From Tricholoma matsutake (lineage: Eukaryota > Basidiomycota > Agaricomycetes > Agaricales > Tricholomataceae), in assembly GCA_026075535.2 (NCBI GenBank), contig AP026538.1, positions 3,286,001 to 3,350,000 of the forward strand: 64,000 bases of DNA, written 5' to 3'. Below are positions 30,949 to 40,970 of this stretch, one piece after another. The translations under genes were made by a program, and so were the position numbers. A model generated the notes under the pieces. The model searched no databases. It worked only from the letters and a program-made list of their open reading frames with translations, and was not told the DNA's origin. The number at the start of each line of letters is the position of its first letter. Positions within the stretch are counted from its first letter, which is position 1.

Positions 30949-32046
30949 TCACTGGGACTCTTCCACAAAATTCTTCTGCCTGCCTTCCTCTGGCTTCACT
31001 TCCTCGATTGTAGCTTCCCTAATCTTTCTTTTCTGCCTACAATTCCTAGAAATGTGTCCTAACTGCCCACAGTTAAAACATTTAAGTGGGGCTTGTCTCC
31101 CTGCTTGATCAACCTCCATTGCCTCTGCTGGTGCTGCTGACTCTGTAACTATAGGTGTCACTGCCATGGCTGGTGGCTGTGCCCTCGGAGCTTGCGCCTG
31201 AGGCACCTTTCCTTTCTCAGACTTTCCTCCTGATGACTTTCCAAATTTACTACTTCCGTACATCAACTTTGACTCCGCCTGTTCCTGCCAATATTGCTGG
31301 TCAAGGTGCATTGCCCAATTATACCACTCGTCCAATTTCTCTGGCATAGAAGGTAGTCAGTAGATAGACTTGAATAAGGAGGGATTTAATCCTGCTTTCA
31401 AAAACTCTACCAATGCAGCTTCTCCCATGTCCATTTGTGAAGCTTCTGCTTTGAACTGCAAAATAAATTCATCCGCCATCAGGGAACCTTGGCACATGGT
31501 CTTTAATTTAGCATTGGCTGTCGCCTTTGGATTAGGGTCTCCAAACTGTGCCTCCAATCTCTCCAGAAATTCCTTGAAGGTTGCAAATGGTTTATTTCCC
31601 ACAGCAATTTGATTAATAGCCTTGTTTCTCCAGAACTGTGCTTTCCCCCCCTGAATATATGAGAGAGCAAACATAATCCTAGACTTGGCTGTATGAAACT
31701 CTGGCTTCCTCCCATGGATGTACAATACTATAGAGCTGATGAAGGATTTTGTATTCTCCATGGTACCGTCAAAGATTTGCGGGGGTGCATACTTAGGTAA
31801 GTGCACTTTTCCATTTCCAGATTTCTCCACCATCTCATCCTCTTGCGATATCCACTCCACCATCTCCTCCATCTCATCATCTCTTTCTCCTATCGTCTCT
31901 GGCTGTACTTCCGCTTGTCTGGGCTGTGATGCTGCCAATACTGACACTAATTGTGACATTTGCGCTGTGAGTGCATCAATTTTCGCCTCTAGTGCTGGTA
32001 TGGGAACAGGATTAGGGCCGGGATTAGAAGTTGAAGGTTCAGACAT
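30949..32046 (-). CDS. Gy1 copy 2 Gag (same in-frame TGA as copy 1)
   Basis: Frames 32046-31357 and 31347-30949 are collinear with copy 1 gag and in the same frame, split by TGA 31359-31357. Gag domain (PPQIFDGTMENTKSF...) and zinc knuckle CFNCGQLGHISRNC are intact. Differences from copy 1 are mostly C/T or G/A. It is the longest surviving ORF set of this copy. Confidence 0.82.
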
Positions 32047-32533
32047 AATTGTAGAATCTGTGATGAATCACTTCTTCGACAAATTCAAAATTTTTTCTTC
32101 GAGACCTCTCCAAACGTCTACGGGTCACGTGATAAGGTTCATCGAGGTTCGTCAATTGTTCGTCGTTCGTCAGGCGCCTATTTTGACACTTTGGATCAAA
32201 AACCCTTCCAACAGTGCCTGATCTCAGAGATATCGCTGAATTCAGCTTGTAACTAAAATAGTCATCCGAATGGAGTAATGTAAATCATAACTAAACCAGA
32301 TCCGATCGGTTGTCTGGTTGCAGCTGTCCTAATGACGAGTGCTGCCTCTCGATCACTGGCAGTCGCAATGTAAGGCGAGGCCTGGCGTCGGCTTACAAAA
32401 GAAAAGGTAGATTACGTATATACAAGTACTTCTGGCTCATGCCGAAAGGGTGAGTAATCGGATGTGGCATGGTGAAACAATGACGTATGCGCAAGTAAGA
32501 GAAGGTGCACTGATATGGGAAGTTGTGTTCTTC

Positions 32534-32935
32534 TGTTAGGGCGACACCCACCATCTGCTAGCTAAGACCGTGCAGGTTCTCTCTACAAGAAGGGGGCAGG
32601 ATCCACGCGTGTGATGGGGGAATTGATCGATTTGATGCGAGGGGGTTATTAATAGGTGAGTTTGTTGAGATAGGCCTTTCACACCGAAAATGTAGGTGGA
32701 ATACCTAAGAGAACACAACTGGGGTCCCCTAGGCATATATTTAGGGTTTATATACTATGTTACACATATTGTACATTGTTGTTACCGACGCACTCATACA
32801 TGTGCATACATTTTGATGCGTGCAAAATAAAATTCTCATGCTATCAAAGTGTAGCATCATTTGGCGTCATGTAGCGTAATTCGACATAATAAAATAAAAT
32901 GAAATTTTATTAGGTAATGGGGTGGTTTCCTAACA
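32534..32935 (-). repeat. 5' LTR of Gy1 copy 2
   Basis: 402 bp; the self-complementary primer site AGTTGTGTTCT (plus sense, 32521-32531) lies 2 nt from its edge as in copy 1. Confidence 0.95.
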
Positions 32936-33391
32936 GTAGCGAAGTTGAAATGTGTTGCACTGCAGTACAAATAAATGTAAACATGTAAACAAAAGATGTA
33001 AACAAATGTGTAACAAGAAGCACGTGACCATGCAAACAGGTACAAATGGTCCATGCTTGCATTGCAGTATTTAAACAGCTCACTTTTCATTCTTTTCACT
33101 TGGGTATGCCCCATTTTTTAACTACAAGATATGTAAATTGTAGTGTATTATAATTTATTGTACAGACTTATATATATTTGTTATCCATTAGCAAGGGACA
33201 GTAAGTTTGGTCTAGAACTGGTCTAGACTGGTTTTCGACGGTTCTAGTAAGTGTTGAGGAAAATGAGAACCAAGAACCAGACTGCTTGAAGACCTGGTTG
33301 AACTGGGACCAACGGTCCTATAAGACCAGTTCAAAAGTGCAGTCTGGTTCAGTCTGGTCCCCGGTCCTATGGACTGGACCTCAATGCACTA

Positions 33392-34743
33392 CCTGTACCT
33401 TGATCAGGTCCATCTTAATTCTGTCAGGGCTGATCAATAATCCTAGGAACTTGATCTTGCTTGCACTGAATACACACTTCTCCAGTTTCAAAAATAAATT
33501 GTTCTCTGCTAATCTCCATAACACCTCCTGCACTATCCCCTCATGATTTTCTTCATCCTCTGTAAATATCAGAATGTCATCAATAAATATTATTACCACT
33601 ACTTTGTCGATTATGACCATGAAAATGTTGTTCATCATATTTTGGAATAGTCAGGGGACTATTGGTCATCCCAAAAAACATGACAAGCAGTTTGAAGGAT
33701 CCTTGACATGTGGCAAATGTGGCCTTCCACTCATCTCCTTTCCTAATTTGTATATTATTGTGTCCCCATCACAGATCCAATTTTGTGAAGACTTTGGCTT
33801 TTCCCATCTGGTCAATTATTTCTGAGATCAAGGGTAGGGGGTACACATTCTTCACTGTCCACTCATTCAGATACCTATAATCTGTACACATCCTCTTTCT
33901 CTCATCTTTCTTTGGCATGAAGAACATTGGTTACATCTGTGGGGATTTTGAAGGTCATATGTATCCCTTGCATAATTGCTCATTTAGGAACACATCAACT
34001 TCTTCTTGTTCCTTTGGAGATAACAGATACACCTTCAACTTCTTCAGCACAAACACTGGCTTCATCTCGATTACATGATCCCATGGCTTCTGCACTGGCA
34101 TTCGCTCAGACTCCTTCTTCTGAAAGACTGACAGATATTCTTGTGGTACCCACTCCTCCACTGACTTTTCCACCTTCACTACATTCCTATCCCATGACTG
34201 TCCTCCATGAATTGCTCTAAATGTTTGCTTCTGTTCTTCCTTCTCGATCATGATTGGAACTTCTCCATTTAAGATATTCTCATCCTCCACTTCCTCCATT
34301 GTAACAGAATACTTCCTTGGACATTCTTTCTCCTTCTTTTCTTTCTTCTGCTTTTTCACCTTTTTCACATACACATTACATTTCTTTGGACAATGAGCCA
34401 TTTGTACTTTCCCAGTCTTCCAATCAATTTTGGGATTATGTTTGCATAACCATGGACATCCTATTATTAGATTGGTTTTCCCAAGATTGCACACTTCAAA
34501 TATGTGTTGTTCCTGATGCTCCTGATACTGTAGTACCATAGTCACCTCCTCCTTAATGGTTCCTCCACGATTTATCATTCCATCAATATTGCACACCATT
34601 ATAGGTTGTGATAGGTTGTGCATGCTAATACTGTTTCCAGCAATTAAGGACCAATTAATAAATAATCCTGTAGCACCACTATCAAGCAACACTTCCACAT
34701 CAATTGCTGCATGCATGTCTACTGTCTTCAATCCTACAGTCAA
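33392..34743 (-). pseudogene. Gy1 copy 3 protease and N-terminal two thirds of RT
   Basis: A 262-codon frame (34743-33955) holds MTVGLKTVDMHAAID, LLDSGATGLFI, IIGCPWLCKHN and the linker to EQLCKGYI. The RT follows with stops; near 33620-33590 the active site reads IFIDDILIF (FIDD for YMDD) and the frame 33638-33402 ends KIKFLGLLISPD. At 33399 it meets element B. The remainder continues at 26074. Confidence 0.82.
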
Positions 34744-34761
34744 GGTGATTTTGGGTTCTAT

Positions 34762-36240
34762 TCACACAGAGCGAATAAAGAATTTAGGGGTTTTTGGCAA
34801 TAGTGTTTGGTAATTTTCTTTGTCATGTGATTGGAGTCGGTTGTCCTCAGCATTGATTTTCTTTTCTGGTTTGCCCTGGGTTTCCTTAAATACTAGTATA
34901 TTGTAATGATTCTGAATCATTAATGGGGAAACCTTCGGGACTCTTCCACAAAATTCTGCTGCCTGCCTTCCTCCCTCCTGCTTCACTTCCTCAATTGTAG
35001 CTTCCCTGATCTTTCTCTTCTGCCTACAATTCCTAGAAATATGTCCTAACTGCCCACAGTTAAAACATTTAAGTGGGGCACATCTCCCCACTTAATCAAC
35101 CTCCATAGCATCTGGTGCTGCTGACTCTGCAACAATAGGTGTCACTGCCATGGCTGTGGCTAAGCCCTTGAAGTTTGTGCCTGAGGTGCCTTTCCTTTGT
35201 CAGACTTTCCTCCTGGGGGCTTTCCAAATTTACTACTTCCATACATCAACTTTGATTTGGCCTGTTCCTGCTGATATGCTGATCAAGGTGCATCACTCAG
35301 TTATACCACTTGTTCAACTTCTCTGGCATAGAAGGTAGTTGGTAGATAGAGTTGAATAAAGAGGGATTTAATCCTGCTTTCAAAAATTCTACCAATGTGA
35401 CTTCTCCCATGTCTGTCTGCAAAGCCTCTGCTTTGAATTGCAAAATAAATTTATCTGCTGTTAGGGTGCATACTTAGGTAAGCACACATTTCCATTTTTG
35501 GACTTCTCTGCTGTCTACACATCATCCTGTGACACCCACTCCACCATCTCCTCCATCTCATCATCTCTGTCTACTGTCATCTCTGGCTGTACTTCTGCTT
35601 GTCTGGACTGTGATGCTGCCAACACTGACACTAATTGCAACACTTGTGCCATAAGTGCATCAAATTGTGTCAATTGCACAAGAAGCAAAGATCCTGCATG
35701 TTGCATTTGTAGATGATGATGGGATGCCTCAATGTGTCCCCATGATTGGCGCCTTAGAGGACGATGTGGCTGGGGATCATGTATTGTACTTACATGGTTG
35801 GTGCAGCAGTCGATGGTGCAATGATGGCTGGATTTATAATACTCTTTAGGGCATCCCTCATCATGGATTGTCAAGTTATTATCTCAACCAAACGTCTGCA
35901 TTGTGGCAACGGCTACAATTCTTGATGGACATGTCCTTGCACTCTCCAGCTTTAACTCTAGTATGAACTATCGCTCTGCAGTTCTGCACAAATACACTGT
36001 CCCTATCGGCACCCAATCAGGTGACAATCCTGAGAAGGCCAAAACTGAGGCATTTGCACACGTCGCAGAGAGGTCAATTCCAGGTAGGTGGGACCATTCC
36101 TGCCAGCCCACTCCATCAGAGTTCAAAGGCACTGCAATCATTTGCATCATCGTTGATAGTGCAAGGTACCAGTCTTTGCCTCTAGCGCTGGTGCGGGAAC
36201 AGGATTAGGACTGGGATTAAAAGTTGATAGTTTGGACATA
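34762..36240 (-). pseudogene. Gy1 copy 3 Gag, deleted and carrying a captured host fragment
   Basis: Start MSxLSTFNPSPNPVP-like sequence near 36240, then the captured fragment (about 35660-36178), remnants of the N-terminal region (to 35475), a deletion of about 330 bp of the gag domain at 35468-35472, then LPSMPEKLN-like sequence and the zinc knuckle CFNCGQLGHISRNC (frame 35091-34762), which reads on to PKFFIRSV. At the codon that is TGA in copies 1 and 2 it has CAA (35341-35339). Confidence 0.75.
35660..36178 (+). pseudogene. Captured host gene fragment: FMN-binding PNPOx-like protein
   Basis: Inserted antisense in gag. Plus reading gives HVAFVDDDGMPQCVPMIGAL, DHVLYLHGW, then in another frame VCIVATATILDGHVLALSSF, NSSMNYRSAVLHKY, PGRWDHSCQPTPSEFKGT and IVDSARYQSLP. 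This order and the SMNYRSAV motif match the pyridoxamine 5'-phosphate oxidase-related flavin-nucleotide-binding family common in fungi. Family proteins bind FMN; the exact reaction is usually unknown. Gag sequence is continuous on both sides (GTGCATCA | TTTGCCTCTAG), so a segment was inserted rather than exchanged. Stops near 35848 show it is dead. Confidence 0.72.
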
Positions 36241-36587
36241 ATGGATAGATCTGTGATGAATCACTTCTTTGGCTAAGGTGCCTGATCTTGGAGTTATCAC
36301 TGAATTTGGCTTGTAACTAAAATAGTAGAGTAATGTAAATCATAACTAAACCAGATCCAATCAGTTGTCTGGTTGCAGCTGTCCTAATGATGAGTGCTGC
36401 CTCTCAATCACTGGCAGTTGCAATGTAGGGTGAGGCCTGGTGTTGGCTTACAAAAGAAAGGTTGATTACATATGCACAAGTACTTCCGGCTCATGCCAAA
36501 AGGATGAGTAATCAGATGTGGTGCGATGAAACAATGATGCATGCACAAGTAAGAGAAGGTGCACTGATATGGGAAGTTGTGTTCTCC

Positions 36588-37019
36588 TGTCAGGGCAACA
36601 CCCACTGTCTGCTAGCTAAGACCATGTGGGTTCTCTCTACAAGAAGGGGTCGGGATGCATGTGCATGATGGGGAAATTGATGGTTTTGATGCAAGGGGTT
36701 ATTAAGAGAATAGTTGGTTGAGAAAGGTGTTTTGCACCACAAGTATCGGTGGAATACCTAAGAGAACACAACTGCAGTCCCCTAGGTGTGTATTCAAGGT
36801 TTATATACTATGTTACATATATTGTACATTGTTGCTACCATTGTGCACATACATGCATGTATACATTGATGCATGTGAAATATTTGATTGACATGTGACC
36901 CATCAATGTTTGGAGTGATCATGTGCAGCATCATGTATCATAATTCAGCATAATGTAGCATAATTTGACATAATTAATAAAAATGAAATTTTATTAGGTA
37001 ATGGGGCTGTTTCCTAACA
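36588..37019 (-). repeat. 5' LTR of Gy1 copy 3
   Basis: TGTCAGGG...CCTAACA, 432 bp, more diverged than the copy 1 and 2 LTRs. The primer site and its LTR complement (GAGAACACAACTG near 36761) are conserved. Helitron 2 coding sequence starts directly after it. Confidence 0.93.
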
Positions 37020-37146
37020 GGTCTGATGAGGGATCATCAATTGGGCATGATGATAGGGTTCTGCCAAGCAAGGGCCTGTCAAAAATTCAGCTCGAAATCC
37101 AAGATCCAAGGTTCACAAATTTCTGAGCAGCCACCCGCTTGCAGTA

Positions 37147-37859
37147 ATGCATGGAGTGCGTTGGTCAAAGAAGGCGAGAATTCCAAACTTTGTTGGAGAT
37201 ACATTGCCACATCATGATCAAGGGGACCATGAATGTTACTGTTGCACTATGCTCACCTTGTTCAAACCATGGAGAAGTGGATTGGATTTAAAAAATGAAG
37301 GGTCATGGGATGAGACTTTCCTGTCACACCAATTCTCAGCACACCATGTTGAACTGATGAAAAACATGAATCTACAATATGAATGCCTTGATGCCCAAGA
37401 TGACTTTCATGCCCAGATGCAAAAAGGTGCAGTTGCCATGCTGAGTTGGCCTGAGAGGGGTGCTGGGATATTCCAAGACTTAGACCAAATGGCTATTGAG
37501 GATGCGATAAATGGCCCGCCTGACAGAAAGACCATACTCAATGAATTCTCGATATCTGCACAAGTTGGGAAATGAGAGAAGCCCTGGACCAGACTGATGA
37601 CAGATATGAGAAGGATGCTATTGTCCCTTGGGTGGACAGATCAGAATGCAGACTTACTTCCTGATAATTTGATTATTTTGCCAGATCCTCTTGAGTTAGA
37701 GCAAACTCTGGCTCAGTGGAAGGCTGCAGTAGCTACTGCATGTGCTGGAATCCTGGAAGAGCAAGCTTGCCATTTGCCTGCTAGCACTGCTTCTATGCTG
37801 GGTACTACATTGAGCTCATTTATCCCCAACAATGTCTAAGTTGTCAACAAATCTTACAT
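37147..37859 (+). pseudogene. Helitron 2 region between Rep and helicase
   Basis: Frames 37147-37575 and 37597-37839 match 8270-8880 of Helitron 1 and keep the original frame across the point (TLFKPWRSGL) where Helitron 1 is shifted. They end NNV-stop-VVNKSY just before element G. Confidence 0.72.
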
Positions 37860-38278
37860 TGGAGTAGGGTGCATGGGCACCTACTCCAGTAGTCATGTGA
37901 CCAGACAGTCAGTAGCAGAGTCACATGTACATAGTCAGAATCACTACAACTACATTGCCCTAAGCATAGCTAGAACTTGAGGCAGTTGGCATGTCTCCAT
38001 CTTGGTGATGAGAGTGCAATTCAATGCACCAACAACTGCTTAACCTTGTTCTTGCGCCTCAGCCTTTTTCACATCACTCTTGCTTTTTTGTCCCATGAGC
38101 CACATCATCATGCATCAAAGTTGCGTTTAGCCCTGCTTTTAGTTTTTAGTCTCTGAGTCTCCAGCCACTGCACCCAGAACCTAGCCCACAGAACCATAAC
38201 CAGAACCATAACCAGAACCAGTACTAGCACCAGTCTACCAGCACCTGCCTACTGTCCACTTTGGGGCACCCTATCACT

Positions 38279-40084
38279 ATGGGAAAGAAACCAGCAGTGA
38301 AAACTTCACCAGCACCAGCATCAGTGAAGGAAGACCTTGTGACCCAGGTCCACTGAATGCAACAGCACCAGCCACAGCTCTATGAGGCTATTGTGGCACG
38401 AGGTCAAGAAGAAGCATATTCTGTGGTCAAAGAAGCAATTTCCAGGTCACTGGAAAAGGAGAAGATGGTGCTATTGAAAGAAGGATATGAGAAAGGACTG
38501 AAAGAGGGAGAAGAACATGGGAGAACAGCTGAATGAGAGACCTGGACAACAACACATGGCTATAACAAGTGCACAGAGGTACGAACACAACTACAAAAGG
38601 TCAAGATCGACAAGGGCATACAAATGGAGTCAGCAACCAGCATAACTATGGACTCAAGCACCCAGACTGCTCCCATCTTCACAGCCGATGCTGATACACA
38701 AATGGCAACCTATGATGAGCCACCACAACCACGAGAAAATGCTGGCACCCAAATGATGATGACCTCCATCATTGACTCCCTTATGCAGTCTCAGACAACA
38801 CCCCTCGATGACACCCCTACACATCCATTACTACCACCACCTCTCAAACAATGGCACTGGTTTCCAGGCTGATCTATAGCCCCCCATCCAAGCCCCTCTT
38901 GAGCTCTAAGCCCCACTATTCCACTGTCATGTCACTGACAACCTTGATGGCATTGATAGGGAAATGCATGGGTTTTACCCATGGGTTTCCCACACTTTTA
39001 TTTCCTAATTTGTTCAATGAGTTTTGTATGAAAAATCATGAAAAAATGATTTTCTGGTAGCTATTCATTGGGTGCTTGTGACACCATGGACAAAATAATA
39101 TATTTGCATCCTTGACACATGGGAAATGTTACCCAAATATTGCTTTATGTGTTGGATCACAAAAATCCAACAAAACACTTCCAGAAAATCATTTTTTTTA
39201 TGATTTTTCATGCAGAACTCATTGAATAAATTAGGAAATAAAAACATGGGAAACCCACAGGTAAAACCTGTGCATTTCCCAAGATAGCAACACCTGCTGC
39301 AACCACTGTCGAAATGACAACCTGGGCATTGTCTAACACCAAAACAGCCACGCAGCCCCCATCAATGCCGCCAACATTGTCATTAACCACCACCACCATC
39401 GAGACAGCCACCCAGATTGAGAATGACCCCACAGCCCTTGTTATCAGCCCCCTCTTCACTGACAACTCCACCGCGTCACAGCCAACAATGGCAACAAACC
39501 CCATTGCAACCACTACCAAAACAATGACTTGGGCTATATCTAGCACCCAAACAGATGCTACCACCTCAGAGACAGCTACCCAGGCAAGCTACAGCCCACA
39601 ACAATGGTATCCAGTGCAGCAGACTGAGTCACACAATGATGAGCAAACATGTTCATCGAGACATGTCAATTACTTGACAGAACGACTCTGCCTGCCCCAG
39701 AACCCCAAACTATGAGCTAGGATCCATCCCACACCACTGTCACCTCCAGCTCATCCCTCTATCCCCCATTCCACACCTTGAAATGCTCAACATGACTGCC
39801 ATGTCATTGATGACATGTCCATCAATGATGCCTGAGTCTGGTCCTCTGCCCCACTCTGGAACATTAGCCACAGCTCAGAAGCAACAGAACACACACATAA
39901 ACCCACCAGAACAGCCCCAGAACATGTCTCAACCATCCAGCTCACCCCAGACCCCCCATAAACACACTGTTTTGCCACCTCCTGCATCTTTCATGGCTGC
40001 TGGTGCATCTGAACTCCTGACTGGGATGAAGACACTGCATCTATGCCAAGTGCCCCCTTGTATCCACAGGATCTCTCAGCTCTA
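38279..40084 (+). pseudogene. Low-complexity ORF of element G with coiled-coil start
   Basis: From ATG 38279: MGKKPAVKTSPAPAS, a charged helix (ISRSLEKEKMVLLKEGYEK), then Thr/Gln-rich repeats with recurring TxTQ-type motifs (STQTAP, ADTQMA, AGTQMM, ATQIEN, STQTDA). Near 39600 it reads SPQQWYPVQQTES and DEQTCSSRHV. Several stops. The same protein type is encoded on the minus strand by element H near 58400-58600 (SPQQLSTAQQ, EETCLSEHV). Gag-like in position; no recognised domain. Confidence 0.5.
38959..39280. mobile_element. Foldback MITE inside element G
   Basis: 322 bp. Left arm (38959-39059, starts GGGAAATGCATGGG) and right arm (39181-39280, ends GCATTTCCC) are imperfect inverted repeats of about 100 bp; the unique centre is about 120 bp. 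No clear target duplication. Confidence 0.7.
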
Positions 40085-40785
40085 AAGACAGGCCATATAC
40101 AGCCATTTGGGACCCTATGAAGATGAACGAGGTGATGATGAACCCCGCTGCAATTTTTTTCATTGTCTCAAAAATCTTTCCATTCAGTTCTACCATCTTT
40201 TGTGCTGCCTCAACCCTTTATCACCCAACGTCATCCCTGTGGCATAGGACTAGGAAAACCCATTGTCACTGTTCCCTTTGGAGTAGCACCTGCACCTGCT
40301 CTTCCCATTCTGAAGCTCAACTGGGATAAAGACCCCCATCTTGCAGACTTGAGTTGTGCTCTCCATGTGTTAGGATGGCACCCCCTTGCTGAGTTTTCTT
40401 TGCTTTATTTTTTTTTCTTAATCATAGATTTTTTTTCATCACATTGTTTATATTATTCCTATACCTATTGTTCTGTGTTCAGCTTTTTCTTTTGTTTTCT
40501 TTCTGTGGTGATGAGGAGGTCACCTTTTTTGGAGGTGGGCAGATGGAGTAGGGTACTCCAGTAGTCATGTGACCAGGTAGTAGCAGAGTCACATGTACAT
40601 AGTCAGGATCACTACAACTATGTTGCCTCAAGCATAGCTAGAGCTTGAGGCAGTTGGCACATCTCCAACATGAGTCGCTCCTTCTATTTGAAAGACTGGC
40701 AGAAGACCATTAATGCTGTATGAAACCAATTTATCTTGAACCAGAAACAAGATTGGGCATTTCACATTGTTGCTAACCATGCCTG

Positions 40786-40970
40786 TGGAAGGAAGCCAAA
40801 GCTTCCAACACTCAAGGAGACTGAAACATGTTAGGAACTTAGTATATTTTAGGGGAGGAAACTAAGCTACAGTACAAGTACTCAAAGTATAGAATATATA
40901 CTACTGGAATAACATGTGATAACTGTGATGCATGTGATAATGGTTAGCTGATGTAAGAGGCACTCTTACA
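40786..40970. repeat. Solo LTR of the element H family (TSD GCCTG)
   Basis: TGGAAGGAAGCC...CACTCTTACA, 185 bp, flanked by GCCTG (40781-40785, 40971-40975). It sits in the Helitron 2 helicase between ANHAC and SPDSEQLKM. Related LTRs bound element H. Confidence 0.88.

Larger units (their letters stand above)
28621..32935 (-). mobile_element. Gy1 copy 2, internally deleted (TSD GTAGC)
   Basis: Complete ends: LTRs 28621-29021 and 32534-32935, flanked by GTAGC (28616-28620, 32936-32940). Inside are gag, a protease fragment and integrase with chromodomain. Protease end, RT and RNase H are gone: at about 30405 the protease reading EIDWK jumps to the integrase zinc module. Purine tract AAAAGGGGGGTAA (29034-29022, minus sense) borders the 3' LTR. 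The two LTRs differ at roughly 20 places, mostly C/T or G/A at CpG. Confidence 0.95.
27483..33391 (-). mobile_element. hAT-like non-autonomous element B (TSD CCTGTACC), holding Gy1 copy 2
   Basis: Ends TAGTGCTTTGAGGTC and (inverted) TAGTGCATTGAGGTC, flanked by CCTGTACC at 27475-27482 and 33392-33399. Without the nested Gy1 copy 2 it is about 1.6 kb. An intron-like stretch lies on the minus strand (28504-28439: GTAAAG, AACTAACTAAT, ATTTTAG). The GTTGGCATTGGCC-type short tandem repeats at 28000-28130 give long meaningless ORFs. Its insertion site overlaps that of A by 4 bp. Confidence 0.92.
14621..37019 (-). mobile_element. Gy1 copy 3, host of a nested insertion cluster
   Basis: Minus-strand order recovered after removing insertions: 5' LTR 36588-37019, leader, gag 36240-34762 (carrying a captured host fragment), protease-RT 34743-33392, RT end/RNase H/integrase start 26074-24871, integrase core and C-terminal part 15335-14621. 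The 3' LTR is missing; at 14621 the integrase C-terminal sequence gives way to the coiled-coil/endonuclease block. Joins at each insertion are exact once one copy of the target duplication is dropped. Confidence 0.85.
37860..40667 (+). mobile_element. Small non-autonomous LTR element G (TSD ACAT)
   Basis: Direct repeats 37860-37999 and 40544-40667 (TGGAGTAGGG...ATCTCCA) bound 2.8 kb. ACAT flanks both sides (37856-37859, 40668-40671); dropping the element restores Helitron sequence NKSYMSRSF. A purine-rich stretch (GGAGGTGGGCAGA) precedes the right repeat. No protease, RT or integrase is present. The inside encodes a Thr/Pro/Gln-rich protein with a short coiled coil, and holds a foldback MITE. 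Confidence 0.8.

Noticed and set aside
38000..38020. tRNA primer-binding site of element G (TTGGTGATGAGAG after the left LTR)
   Set aside because: Starts with TGG at +5, but I could not match it to a specific tRNA end, and no self-complement exists in the LTR. Left unassigned.
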